DNA of 64,000 bases. Source: Utricularia gibba (Eukaryota > Streptophyta > Magnoliopsida > Lamiales > Lentibulariaceae). The stretch spans positions 744,001 to 808,000 of the forward strand of contig NEEC01000018.1 in assembly GCA_002189035.1 (NCBI GenBank). The letters are read 5' to 3'. A program made the position numbers and the translations under genes. Below the pieces are notes generated by a model, which was not told the DNA's origin, ran no database searches, and saw nothing but the letters and a program-made list of their open reading frames with translations. This document shows, piece by piece, positions 47,481 to 58,859 of this stretch. Positions within the stretch are counted from its first letter, which is position 1. Each line of letters begins with the position of its first letter.

Positions 47481-48594
47481 TTGTATACATTGGAGACACA
47501 TGAACCTTCCAAAGGAACCGCTTCTAAGAGGATGACAGATCAAGAGAAAAAAGATAATAGGTGTGATGATGAAAATGATGCACTCCTTAAAGATAGGAAA
47601 ATCTTCATTTTTTTTAGTGTGCTTGCTTTTTGATTTACATTGTTGTGTAGCTCATTCATAGGCCTCACCAATGAAGCAAGAAAAAGCATCCAACAGCAAG
47701 AGCTTTAACCTGACTGCAAAAGAAGGTCAATGGTTTGTCAATTGTCAAAACATCATACTATCATCCTATAACTCGACAATTATGAATGATGCCCAAGGAA
47801 AAAACCAAAGACAGAATGCCAACTAGAAATGAGTTTCTAGTTTTTGTAAGTATGATATGCTAAGTGATTTTGATTTTACTGAGGTATTACGACAAGTGAG
47901 ATCTGAGATCCCAAATGAGCATCTCAACATGTGTGATTTTATTGACCTATTGTATTTCAACAAATTGGTTGGTAATGTGGAGAGAGTTTGTCAGATTTTC
48001 AGCAATAGGCCAACCTTCTTAACTTGTTCATATGTTGTATCACCAATTGTGTACTAGTAAGGATTAACTTTTACTATTGAATAGCTAGTAGGAATTGTAA
48101 CTTACATATACAATCTATTCTATAATCAGGATGCAGTGGGTGGTCATGGTCTGTTGCAATTTCGGAGATGCATATAGTAGGATGATTATCCTACTAGATT
48201 CATTAGGTACTCTTAGTGTTTTTTGTCCATCAAAAGATGAGTTATATAAGTACTTGTGTTTTCTTATAGATTACAATCTTTAATTATCTGAGAATGCTTT
48301 ATTATTATTTGTATATAGGTGTCTAAAATACATACTAGACTACGCAGCACCTACTTTCCCTGTTCATGAGTTGGATGCAGTCTCTATTCACTATCAGGAG
48401 GCATATACAATTCTCTCTAATAACACCTTATAACACTAACAAATAGGGTAACTCCATGTTTCTATAGACTCCATTATAGAGTGGGACAACAGAATGTGGA
48501 TTATTTGCTTTGTATTCTTTGGCGCATATGATGCGTAATGCACCTATTTTTCAGCCTTCCGAGTATCCATCTTTTGTAAGATAAAAATATTTTA
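47481..48594 (+). pseudogene. MULE-A ULP1/C48 protease-like gene, degenerate
   Basis: Likely several exons on the plus strand: THEPSKGTASKRMTDQEKK (about 47498-47555), ASPMKQEKASNSKSFNLTAK (about 47663-47722), the frame 47857-48056 (MLSDFDFTEVLRQVRSEIPN...), MQWVVMVCCNFGDAYSRMII then LLDSLGT (about 48130-48216), CLKYILDYAAPTFPVHELDA (about 48322-48380), and TTECGLFALYSLAHMMRNAP (about 48485-48544). The last two blocks with LDS and ECG carry the Asp and Cys of a C48 cysteine protease. The position expected for the catalytic His (HW) reads QW. A frame change lies between the Q-rich GQQN and ECG. ULP1 enzymes process SUMO or remove it from proteins. This copy is probably dead. Confidence 0.65.
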
Positions 48595-49320
48595 TACTTG
48601 TGGGATAACATAGTTGGAAAAACAATAATTTTCATCATTTTGTAGCTTACACGGAGCTGGTAAACAAGTTACAATGTCTTGCAATTTGCACCAACATGAG
48701 GATTGCCCAATATTACAATGGGTGGATGTAGACGATTTTCATGAAAAGGATGGAAAGATGAGTGGTCATATAATTGATGGTGTATCCCTAAGAGATCACT
48801 TTTTTCCATCTTATTTCACTCCATGTGCTTCTTTACTTTTAAAAAAAAAAATAACAAGTAATTTTTGTTTCCGCTTTACACAACCCATTTTATTGTGCTA
48901 TTCCTTATTTGTGGTAATCATTCAGATGGGAACTCCAACCCCTAATATTCAGTTTTCAATGAAATGGCGTGTAAAGCTATTAACAAATGTATTACACATT
49001 AAAAAAAAAAATCTTTATAGTTAGGTTTGTTTTCATTATATTTGAATCACCTCATACTTTATTTTTTTAAAAAAAGAAAAGATGAAGAAAGTTTTACATC
49101 CTAATCTCTTTTGATAGGGGGAGCAAGAGGTAGATGGTCACACGTTACACTCTTCCTTTTCATGTGAGTTTGAATTGTTGGTTAGATTAAAACAACTTTT
49201 TGATAAGATTTTAGGAGGCACTAGTTTAATAGTTTAAAAAATTATAAATGAAAATTATTTTATTAGATATACATAACATAAAATTAATGATAAAAAACAA
49301 AAAAACTATTAAAAATGTCA
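48595..49320. other. MULE-A tail, unassigned
   Basis: Plus-strand frames such as 48674-49024 (MSCNLHQHEDCPILQWVDVD...) may be a further exon of the protease gene, but no motif confirms it. Introns with AAAAAAA tracts follow. Confidence 0.4.
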
Positions 49321-49333
49321 ACCAATATTTTTT

Positions 49334-49335
<2 letters not shown>

Positions 49336-49371
<36 letters not shown>
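49336..49371. repeat. TA microsatellite
   Basis: About 30-36 bases of near-pure TATATA. Polymerase slippage sequence in A/T-rich DNA. Confidence 0.85.
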
Positions 49372-49375
<4 letters not shown>

Positions 49376-51152
49376 AATTTAAAAAAATTAATGTATTTTG
49401 TCAATACATTAAAAATAGTGTGTGATAAAACGTTTGTATTTTATCCCATGTGGGTGTTGATCTACTAGATGTGTTAATAGAGTATTATTGTTGTGTTTGA
49501 ACTATTAAAACATGGTGAATTCTTCTTTTGTGTAGGTGAGTCCTAGGTTCAGTAGGTACCGAGCTCCAATGGAAGAACACAAGCAGGGAAGGTCACAGGA
49601 TCATGAATCCAGACGATGGGAATGGAGTTTGAAGACTGACAGTTTTCGACACCGAAACCGCACCGACTTTGTGCACTGGCGGGGGATCAAAAGTCAAGCC
49701 ACGAGTGGAGTGATGCGTGATGGTTCATTGTTTCAGCAAACTCGCACATGCCATGCTTTCTAGATGATTTAATCCACCGCCACACACACCAAAGCTCAAC
49801 AACACATGAGCTTTAAGCCCATGGCAAACAGCGGAAACACGGACACAACTGTTGGTGGAGGAATAAGAACACCAAAGCCACCATAGAATTGACACAAAAA
49901 GACCATCATACCTATCACCCGCATAAGATTTTCAAGACTTGATTTACATCTAGGGATATTCATGGATCAGATACTTTCAGAAATTGATTAAACTCGAATC
50001 TGTTTAAGAATCGATAATAAATTGTACAAGTATGAATAAAAATGCATAAGAATCGATTATAAATGATCTAAAATTGAATTTGAATTATTATGAACCGTTT
50101 ATTTGAAATTGATTCAATTACTTTTTTATAATACTAAATATATAATATATTACAGTTTTGTGAAAAAAAAATATACATTATTTAAAATTAACAATATAAA
50201 TTTATTATTTATATACCAATATAATAAAATACAATTGATATTTGAGATGATTAATATTTAAACTTTAAAAATTAAATAAAAAAATTTATAATCGATTTTT
50301 ATTTGAAGTCGGACCAAAATCGATTAAGAACTAAAATTGACAGTCCGGATGAACTGATTAATCAAATATATAATTGAGTTTGGTTCCAGTTCTTGTTGGT
50401 ATTGGACCGAACCTAATCCATGAATGTCTCTATTTACATCATAACTAAGTATTGATAACCCATTTATATATAAAATATATAATTTCCATTTGCAAACCTA
50501 ATGTGGAATAACTTCATCCCCAATAATAAATACTTTAATAATTTCTTATATATTGAAGAATAAATTCACAAGATTACATCTAATATAGATTTAATGCTTA
50601 TATACAAATATTTTTCCATTATGATTCAACTTCCTAATATAATAATTCATGTAAAACTAAATTATAATGAAATACATGATTTGCAGACATAGATTTTATA
50701 CACCCAAGTGCACCCATATGACCATATGCATCCTATGTACTTTAATATGTGCCTTAAAAACTAATTTAGTTCATAGTAACAGCTTCACTCTACTATATAT
50801 TGGTGATCTTGTTTGATATATGGTGTTTAGTAATCCAATGTATTAAAAGTATTTTTCACCACACAGTTGATAAGTTATCTTCAGGATTCAAATTGTTCAT
50901 CATCAAATGAGAGATCTATTTTTTATAAAGGAGGAATAACTGGATAAGATATAATTGATTTTATAATTTTAAGAAACTTGGTCAATTCCATTATTACCTA
51001 GTCTTACGCAAGACTAAGAATTAGATTACAATCATCAAAGATTAAGCCAAGTCTTTGATTTAATTAATGATAAAATCACTATTTGGATACATCACATTCA
51101 TACAAAATTGCACGTAGTTGATACATTGCGTTTGAAAAATATACAAAAAAGA
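49372..51152. other. Spacer between the two MULEs, left part
   Basis: About 1.8 kb. A 75-codon frame at 49536-49763 is rich in Arg, His and Glu and starts just after a possible acceptor (TGTGTAG), so it could be a relic of the MULE-A 3' end, but no domain is recognised. 49930-50430 has several ATCGATTNTAAAT-like words (AATCGATAATAAATTG, AATCGATTATAAATGA, AATCGATTTTTATTTG). No gene is supported. Confidence 0.45.
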
Positions 51153-51262
51153 ATCACGTTTCAAAAATAAAAAATATAAAACATCACGTTTCAAATATAT
51201 GCAAGGCAATGCATCACGTTTCAAAAGTGGCGCTGAAGATATATCACGTTTAAAAAATTTCA
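51153..51262. repeat. Four-fold ATCACGTTT repeat with exact 30-base period
   Basis: ATCACGTTTCAAA starts at 51153, 51183 and 51213, and ATCACGTTTAAAA at 51243. Spacing is exactly 30 bases each time. The first 12-13 bases of each unit are conserved and the remaining 17-18 differ freely. A weaker GCGTTTGAAAAATAT lies 28-30 bases before the first. No cas genes and no bacterial context exist, so this is not a CRISPR array. Confidence 0.85.
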
Positions 51263-52317
51263 GTTTTGGTCTAAAAATTATAAAAAATTCATACGATGTC
51301 CAAAAAATATCAAACTAGTTTCTTTTGAAAATTATTTAATAGAAACACACAAAAGAAAAAATATACATTAACTTAATGAGCGTATATATTTTCTATTGAT
51401 TTTCAATTGATAGACACCTAATAATTTACTAAAAATTAAATCTTTTGAGTAAAAAATAGAAAATCCTTTGTGTTTGATAATTAAATTCTATAATACAAAA
51501 TTATAAAATAAATTTCTTATTTATTTAATTAAAAAATCTTTAGAGAATTTCATTGGATGTTCATTAAAAATTTATATAAAATATATAAATTTGTTGAAAT
51601 AACGTATGATAATCATTTGTGTTTGAAATGTATTGAGTTTGTTCAATCAAATAAACTCTTTTATAATGAAAATTCATATTGAATATATATTAAAAATTGT
51701 AGTTTTCATAAAATATTCTTTATAATTCATTAGATATAACAAAATTGAAAAATAATTATTATTTATACATATTCATTTCTATTATTAAATAATTCGAATT
51801 TTATAAAAATATTCTTTAGAATTTATTTATTGTAACGAAAAATGTAAAGTAAGCATCCTTTCATAGTGTTTTTCATACATGTTTTCATTGTTACACTGGA
51901 ATAGAATAGGGAAGTATGATTAACATGATCAAGTTGATTACACATAATCATCATGGATCAAATCTGGAGTCTTTCTTTAAAAAAATCAAGATTAATCAAT
52001 ACACTCAACCTTTTAATTAGTACATGAATGCTTAATGAGATCATGTTTAGTGTATAATAGTTGTTGTACACTTGCCAAATAATATTTTAGGTTACACATT
52101 TCGGATTTTGAGTATATTATTTTTGGGTTTTAATTTCATATTAGTTTTATGAAAAAACCATAATATTATTTTTGCCAAAGGGATAGAAAAAAAAAACAAT
52201 GATATGAGGCATAAATTCAACATATGAAAAACAGGAAATTCAACATATGAGACAAACAAGGATTCATGTCATTTATTGAGCAAACAATGAATAACAAGAA
52301 AGTGTCATTGCTTTACT
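51263..52317. other. Spacer downstream of MULE-B
   Basis: About 1 kb of A/T-rich DNA. The last ~120 bases (about 52200-52317) are probably the 3' UTR of the MULE-B protease gene. No other feature is seen. Confidence 0.55.
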
Positions 52318-52908
52318 CTAAACTAGGCCAGCCATAAAAGGCATTGCAGGGCTCCCTTTGATGCCGATATTTTCTCGTTTCTTTACCTTTCGAATTAAAG
52401 TTTGCAAATCTTCATCCATAACAAAACGTTTCATGTCTTCATAGTCGAACCATGCCGGACTCATCTAGGAAATCAACAACAATGTTATTAAGACTGTAAT
52501 AGTTTTATTAGTATCATTGATATTCAAACATGTACTTACCCATCCGATGTCTGACTTAGGTGTAATGGCAAGTGGCGCTTCGATCATAAATAGACGTATG
52601 TAGTAAAGAACATATATGCCACATTCACCCAACCCTGGCTGACGTGGTACCTGTAAATAGATCAATAATTTAGAAGCATATTATTTATACTGATTGTATT
52701 GCATTACGTACCTCCACAGGAATAAGGGGAATGTTCCTAACAGTTTCCTCTTCTAAGGAAGAATTCTCGACCCTAGACTCGTGCACATGCCATATGAACC
52801 TGGATACGTGCATAGGCGACTTAAAACTAAATATTCATATTCTTATAAAGACTCAAAGAGATTCTTACGTTCGTAATTCTTCAGCTTTTATCTCCATCAT
52901 ATTAGTGG
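52318..52908 (-). pseudogene. MULE-B ULP1/C48 protease, 3' exons (catalytic Gln and Cys)
   Basis: Downstream half of a gene cut by the Gypsy insertion. Exon pieces in coding order: 52908-52869 (after the target duplication), 52799-52712, 52650-52540, 52464-52318, ending in TAG. They join in phase. The third piece has VPRQPGLGECGIYVLYYIRL, which holds the Gln (oxyanion) and the catalytic Cys of clan CE peptidases. The final exon reads MSPAWFDYEDMKRFVMDEDL and ends at GLV. Acceptors and donors are clean (CAG|GTTC, GAG|GTACGT, ACAG|GTACC, TGG|GTAAGT, CTAG|ATG). The reading frame has no stop, unlike the transposase. The enzyme would act on SUMO-type conjugates. Presumably it cannot be made now, because 6 kb of retrotransposon interrupts the exon. 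Confidence 0.82.
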
Positions 52909-53986
52909 TGTAATGACCGAGAGCTAGAATAGCATGGGAGGGAGTCTTAGTGGCCTTGCCACGAGCCGGCATGTGTCAATCACAACAGGAGAGGTGTGAG
53001 AGGGGCTGTCATGCAATAGGGTGACCACAACGTAGGAAGAAATCAATGGACTTGGCGGCCCTCACCACCATCACGCGGGAGGCATGTGGGGCGCATCGCA
53101 AGGGAGAGGGAAGGGGGAGTTGGGCAGTTGGGCAGGGACACGAGCTGGGGACAGCCTCCACTTGCGACCCGCTCGTGACCGCACGTGCGACCCACCTTCA
53201 AAATTGACCCGCTAAATAGAATTGGGAATGAAATTAGGGCTGGGCTACAAGTTCGAGAGAGGAGTCATGACCCAAGAGGAACAATGGCGCGAACTGGTCG
53301 GAAATAGACGTGCAGTGCGTGGGAGTCACCAGAGGCGGAAGGTAAGTGGCTTAGCTTTGAGTGTCGGTTCGGGCGAGCAGGCGGAGCCTTCGGGCGGGGC
53401 CGGTGAGGACCGAACACTGGCGGCAACTAGGGTCTGCCCGAGGTTGTGGAAGCCTGAGCTTATTGCGAGCGGAGGTGACGTGGGACTCTCCCACGGTCGG
53501 GGAACCAGTTTGCCGGCAACGCAGGCAAGCCGCGGGACGGAAGCCGTGAACCTTCAGGCTGGGGAAACCGAGTGATGACCGAGATAGGGGTTGAGATAAG
53601 GAACGATGTTCCTCTTACTGCGAAAACTAATGCCTTACTTGTTCTCGTGTGTAGATTCGGGGCAGGGGCCGCCGAGAGTCATGTTTTGAGTCAGTGCTTG
53701 TGGCACTGATGGTGCGGGAAGTGCCTTCCCTAGTTCTTAGAATTGTAATATTCTTTTGGCGTGATTATGCACGGGGAGTGCCTCCCCGAAGGTTGCTAAG
53801 TGGCTGGACATATTGGTGCTTGTAAAGGGAAGGGACTTCTCTTGTGATATGTGTTGTAAAATGCTTAGGTTGTAATTACTGTTGATGATTTTTGGCCAAA
53901 CTGTGCTATATTCCTTACATGTGCAGTGTCGGCCACGCTGTAGCGTTACCATGCTCGTTGTGTGGTTGGGGGTATGGGGCATTACA
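52909..53986 (+). repeat. 5' LTR of the Gypsy element
   Basis: 1078 bp, from TGTAATGACCGAG to GGGGCATTACA. It is much richer in GC than the surrounding DNA. Shares long stretches with 57877-58859 (for example GCCGGCATGTGTCAA, GGCATGTGGGGCGCATCGCA, GCGTTACCATGCTCGTTGTG). It keeps a ~110-base segment (about 53770-53880) that the 3' LTR lacks. Confidence 0.88.
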
Positions 53987-53989
53987 TTA

Positions 53990-54002
53990 TGGTATCAGAG
54001 CC
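53990..54002 (+). other. Gypsy primer-binding site
   Basis: TGGTATCAGAGCC, the initiator-Met tRNA complement, three bases after the LTR end. Confidence 0.9.
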
Positions 54003-54138
54003 AGAATTCTCATCATCGCAACCTCCCAGGTGCCGTGGAACACCCGGTAAGTGGAGTTCGAACTAACGGGTGCAGTTTGACTTTTAGGAGGTAGAGGCAA
54101 CTCAGCACGAGGGGGAGCAGTTCCCTATCGAGAGTCAT

Positions 54139-55400
54139 ATGCCACAAACATACGAGAGTACCGAAGGATCAGCTAAATGCATAGAACATTTTGCTATGAA
54201 GGGTGAACTAGAGAAATTAGCAGCAGCTATCCTTGCAGCGGTGAGATCCTCCTCGAGCAGAATGGAGATTGTGAAGTCATCTGAGGAGGAGGAGCGCACA
54301 CATTTCTTGCGCCTCAAGAAGGGGAGGACGCCAACCTTCGGTGGAGGGACCTTGGACGAGGCCGACACATGGCTCATGGAACTGGAGCAGAATATGTGAA
54401 TCCACAATACCCCAAAGGAGTAGCGCAGGAGGATTGCGGTTGATTTCCTGGTAGGTAATGCAACATGCTGGTAGAGGAGTATTGCGAGTATGGGAGTGAA
54501 TGCTGACTAGCCGGCCTTCAAGGAACGTTTTCTCGATAGGGTGTACCCGGCGGTAGTATTGACGCAGAATGTAGCGGATTTGGAGGCTGTCCGACAGAAG
54601 AACGGAGAGACTGTTTATGACTTCTATGCACATTTCCAGGGATTGCTTAGATTTGCCCCGGGACTGATGGACAGCAAATGTTTGGTGACGCTTAAGTTTC
54701 GGCAGGCCCTCCTACCCTGCTTTGAGGGAACGACTCATTTCCGTGGCGGCGAAAAACTTAGAGGAGTTACCACGGGCAGCGCTACTTGTAGAATCTGAAT
54801 TGGGAGCGATTGACGATGTGAGGGGGAAGAGGTACGCTGCAGGCAAGTGGAAGGTTGAGATTAATGTTATAGAGCTGAAGGTGGGAGGAGAAGTGCGCAC
54901 TGGAGGATGCGCTAAGTGCGAGCGCCAACATGGCAGAGAGTGCCACTATGCAGGGACTTGTTTCAGCTGCGGGCAGAAGGGGCATATCGCTCGGAATTTT
55001 CCGGGGAAGGAGGTGAGGACGTCACAGACCACTATGGGACACTTTGGGGGATGCATCTACGAGAAGGACGACAAGGTGATTATAGGTACGCTTCTGCTCT
55101 TGGACACTAATTGCATAGTGTTGTTTGATTGTGGGGCTACACACTCTTTCATTACGAAAGAGCATGCGCAATGAGTGGGAGCGAGAGGTGAAGACCAAGT
55201 CCGAATATTCGAGGCTAGAACGCCAGGGGGTAGGATGCTCTATGGGAGACGAAAACACACCGGCGTGCCGATGAAACTAGGGGTGATAAAAATGGAGGTT
55301 AATCTAATTAAGCTCGATATCATGGAGGTTGATGTCATATTAGGCTTGGATTGGCTTCGACGACACTGGGCAAGTATTGGATGTGCAGAACGTGTAGTCG
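54139..55400 (+). pseudogene. Gypsy gag and protease, frameshifted
   Basis: Plus-strand pieces: MPQTYESTEGSAKCIEHFAM from 54139, FLRLKKGRTPTFGG and EADTWLMELE (gag matrix/capsid start), then a stop at 54397. AVRQKNGETVYDFYAHFQGL at about 54583-54645 is capsid. The zinc knuckle CFSCGQKGHIARNFP (about 54957-55002) has Phe where its last Cys is expected (CX2CX4HX4C). The protease LFDCGATHSFI sits at about 55121-55153 (usual DSGAT reads DCGAT), then a stop at 55172. VDVILGLDWLRRHWASI (about 55330-55380) ends the protease domain. At least three stops or frame changes break the region. Confidence 0.82.
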
Positions 55401-55479
55401 AACTGGAGGACTGATGGCGACAGAGGTGGGAGTATAGTCGAAACCAACCCAAGGGGAAGATCGACCGGGGAAAAGTGCG

Positions 55480-57010
55480 AGGTTTCTAACTGAAAAAAGT
55501 GAGGAGGAACTGACATATGAGGTTAAAGAACTAATCAAGGAATTCCAAGATGTATTTCCCGACGAGCTACCGGGACAAATGCCTGACAGAGAAGTAACCT
55601 TCCATGTGAAACTTATTGGAGATCCAAAACCAATCTCCTGAACACCATACCGCATGACGCCAACTGAGATGAAAGAGTTAAAATTGCAACTAGAGGATTT
55701 GACACAGAAAGGGTTTATTCACCCAAGTACATTGTCCTGGGGAGCCCTAGTGCTCTTTGTGAAGAAAAAAGAGGGTCCTTGAGGCTATGTGTAGACTACC
55801 AAGAATTAAACAAGGTGACAGTTAAGAATCGATATTCCCTACCACGGATCGACGACTTGTTTGACCAAATGAGAGGAGCAACAGTCTTCTCTAAAATTGA
55901 TCTTCGCTCAGGATATCACCAACTAAAGATTAAAGAAGAGTATATCCCAAAGATCGCATTTAGGACGAGATATGGTCACTACAAGTTCATTGTCCTATCT
56001 TTTGATCTCACGAATGCGCTGGCGGCGTTCATGGACTTAATGAACCGGGTGTTCCAACCCTTCATTGATGACTTATTTTAGTCTACTCTCCGAACTGGGA
56101 CAGCCATTGGGAGCATCTTTGCAAGGTTCTAACAAGGCTGCGAGAGAAGCAATTGTATACAAAGGCAACCAAGTACAAATTTTTCTTGAAGAACATCAGC
56201 TTTTTCGGTCACATCATCAATGGAGAGGGAGTAGTAGTAGACCCGAAGAAGGTAGAGGCCGTCACTGCATGGACAACACCTAGGAATGTGGGTGAGGTGA
56301 AAAGTTTCCTGGGAATGGCGAGATACTATTGTAGATTCATTAAGTCTTTCTCAAAGAAGGCACGACCGCTAATAGAGCTATTGAAGAAGAATCGGGCATT
56401 CGAATGGACAGAGGAGTGCCAGGGCAGCTTTGAGCAACTAAAGGGAGCCTTAACGCAAGTACCTGTCTTGGCACTACCACAAACTGGATTGGACTATGAA
56501 TTGTACACCGATGCTAGCAGAAAAGGGCTAGGGGCCATACTAATGCAAGAAGGATGGGTAATCGCCTATGCATCCAGGCAACTGAAGGACCACAAGAGGA
56601 ACTACCCGGTCCACGACCTTGAGATGGCGGTAGTGATCTTTGAGCTGAAGATATGACGACACTACTTGTATGGTGTACGGTGCGAACTATACATGGACCA
56701 TTAGAGTTTGAAGTATGAGTTCACATAGAACGAGCTGAATATGAGACAACATAGGTGGCTTGATTTAATGAAGGACTACGACTTGGGGGTAAATTATCAC
56801 CCTGGAAAGGCGAACGTAGTGGCAGATGGCCTCAGAAGGAGCTTAAGAGAGGATCTGATACATATAGATATAGAGAGAATAGGACTGGAGGTAGTGGGGA
56901 GAGGAGAGATTCAGACGATAGTCCAAATGGAACCCGCCCTACTTGAGAGGATTTTACGATCGCAAGAGGCCGTGAAGGAGCACCACGTCTATGATAAGGC
57001 ATGTGCCGGA
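55480..57010 (+). pseudogene. Gypsy reverse transcriptase and RNase H, frameshifted
   Basis: RT block: VKELIKEFQDVFPDELPG (about 55525-55575), [13 protein letters not shown] (55779), [15 protein letters not shown] (about 55890-55930), QPFIDDLF (about 56057-56080; the polymerase YVDD motif reads FIDD), then a stop. After a shift: [18 protein letters not shown] and [19 protein letters not shown]. RNase [16 protein letters not shown] (about 56497-56540), [20 protein letters not shown], a stop at 56654, then HRWLDLMKDYDLGVNYHPGK (from about 56752). Motif order and spacing are typical of Ty3/Gypsy. Confidence 0.88.
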
Positions 57011-57067
57011 TAGGACCCCTTTTCAAAACGAGCAGATGGTCTGATCGTTGCACACAGAAGGATATGA

Positions 57068-57880
57068 GTGCCAGAAGAAGAATTACAAAGGCTGATATTG
57101 CGAGAAGCTGATGAAGCATGGTATGGAATGCAGCCTGGGGGAACAAAGATGTATAGAGACATTCAAAACACGTATTGGTGGCCAGGAATGAAAAGAGAAA
57201 TTGCAGAATTTGTGAGCTGCTATCAAGTGCCAACGGATCAAAGTAGAACACCAACGACCAGGTGACTCTTGCAATCATTGTAGATACTAGAGTGGAAATG
57301 GGAACAGATAGCAATGGACTTCATGACAAGCTTGCCAAAGACGAGATCTGGACACGACGCTGTTAGGGTAGTAGTGGACAGACTGACGAAGAGTGCCCAT
57401 TTCATCCCGATCCTCTCGAAATAGAGCATCGTGAGATTGGTCCGAGTGTACATCGCAGAAGTAGTGAGACTTCACGGAGTACCTGTGAGCATTGTTTCGT
57501 ATAGAGACGTTAGATTTACATCTTGCTTATGACAAGCACTACAAAGGGCGATGGGGAGCAAACTGACTATGAGCACCGCAATGTATCCACAGACATATGG
57601 TCAATCAAAATGCACAATCCAGACCTTAGAGGATCTGTTGTGGGTAAGCGCCCTACAATTTCTAGGAGATTGGGACGAGAATGTTTTCCTTACAGAGTTT
57701 GCATACAACAACAATCACCAAGCGAGCTTACGAATGTCGCCGTACAAGGCATTGTACGAACGCAAGTGCAAAACCTCGTTGCACTGTGATGAGGTAAGCG
57801 AGCAAGTATTGGCCAGTCATGAACTAATCGAAGAGATGGAGAACAAGGTGAAGGTCATCTGCGAGAGGCTAAAAGTGGCG
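57068..57880 (+). pseudogene. Gypsy integrase, C-terminal end deleted
   Basis: Zinc-binding start HGGT-type region is degenerate (MQPGGTKMYRDIQNTYWWPG at about 57128-57185, then MKREIAEFVSCYQV). Core relics [17 protein letters not shown] and LTKSAHFIP (about 57314-57410), then WDENVFLTEFAYNNNHQASL (about 57671-57730) and MSPYKALYERKC. The frame runs into LTR sequence after CERLKVA at about 57876. The integrase C-terminus, chromodomain (if any) and polypurine tract are missing. Confidence 0.82.
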
Positions 57881-58859
57881 CCGGAGCCGGCATGTGTCAA
57901 CCGCATTAGGAGAGGTGTGAGAGGGGTTGCCATGCAATAGAGTGACCACAACATGGGAAGAAATCGGTGGACTTGGCAGCCCTCACCACCATCACACGGG
58001 AGGCATGTGGGGCGCATCGCAAGGGAGAGAGAAGGGAGAGTTGGGCAGCTGGGCATAGGATAGCCTCCACCCGCGACCCGCTCGTGACCCACCTCCGAAA
58101 TTGACCCACTAAATAGAATTGGGGATGAAATTATGGCTGGGCTACACATCTGAGAGAGGAGTCGCAACCCAAGAGGAACAATGGCGCGAACTGGTTGGAA
58201 ACGGACGCGCAGCGCACGAGAGTCACCAGAGGCGGCAAAGGTAAGAGGCTAAGCCTTGAGTGTCAGTTCGGGTGAGCAGGCGGAGCCTTCAAGCGGGGCC
58301 CGTGAGGACCGAACACTAGCGACAACTCGGGTCTACCTGAGGTTGTGGAAGTCTGAGCTCATTGCGAGCAGGGGCGACATGGGACTCTCCACGGTTGAGG
58401 ACTCGGTTTACCGGCAACGCGGGCGAGCCACGGGACAGAAGCCATGAGCCTTCGAGCTAGGGAAACTGAGTGACGACCAAGATAGGGGTTGAGATGAGGA
58501 ACGATGTTCCTCCTACCATGAAAACTAATGTCTTACTTGTTCTCATGTGTAGATCCGAACATCGGATCTACCACTAGAGTGGCTGAGGAGGGTGCGCCGA
58601 TGGGATAGTCTGGGCAGGGGTCGCCGAGAGTCATGTTTTGAGTCAACGCTTGTGGCACTAATGGTGTGGGAAGTGCCTTCCCTAGTTCTTGGGATTGTAA
58701 TATGCTTTTGGCGTGATTATGCTTTTGAGTCATGTTATTACTGTTGATGATTTTCGGCCAAGCTGTGCTATATTCCTTACATGAGCTCTCTTGTGCGGTG
58801 TCGGCCGTGCTGTAGCGTTACCATGCTCGTTGTGCGGTTTGAGGGTATGGGGCATTACA
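57877..58859 (+). repeat. 3' LTR of the Gypsy element, 5'-truncated
   Basis: Similarity to the 5' LTR starts at GAGCCGGCATGTGTCAA, which is 54 bases inside the 5' LTR. The first ~54 bases are absent and integrase code abuts directly. It has a ~50-base stretch (about 58556-58605; CCACTAGAGTGGCTGAGGAG) that is not in the 5' LTR and lacks a ~110-base segment of it. The LTRs differ at many sites, so the insertion is not recent. Confidence 0.85.

Noticed and set aside
49536-49763. 75-codon frame rich in Arg/His/Glu as a gene
   Set aside because: It begins after a possible splice acceptor but matches no family. It was kept only as a possible MULE-A relic.
51153-51262. CRISPR-like array (short repeat with variable spacers at constant period)
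   Set aside because: The window is plant nuclear DNA with introns and retrotransposons. The repeat is only 12-13 bases, there are four copies, and there is no cas gene. Reported as an unexplained periodic repeat instead.
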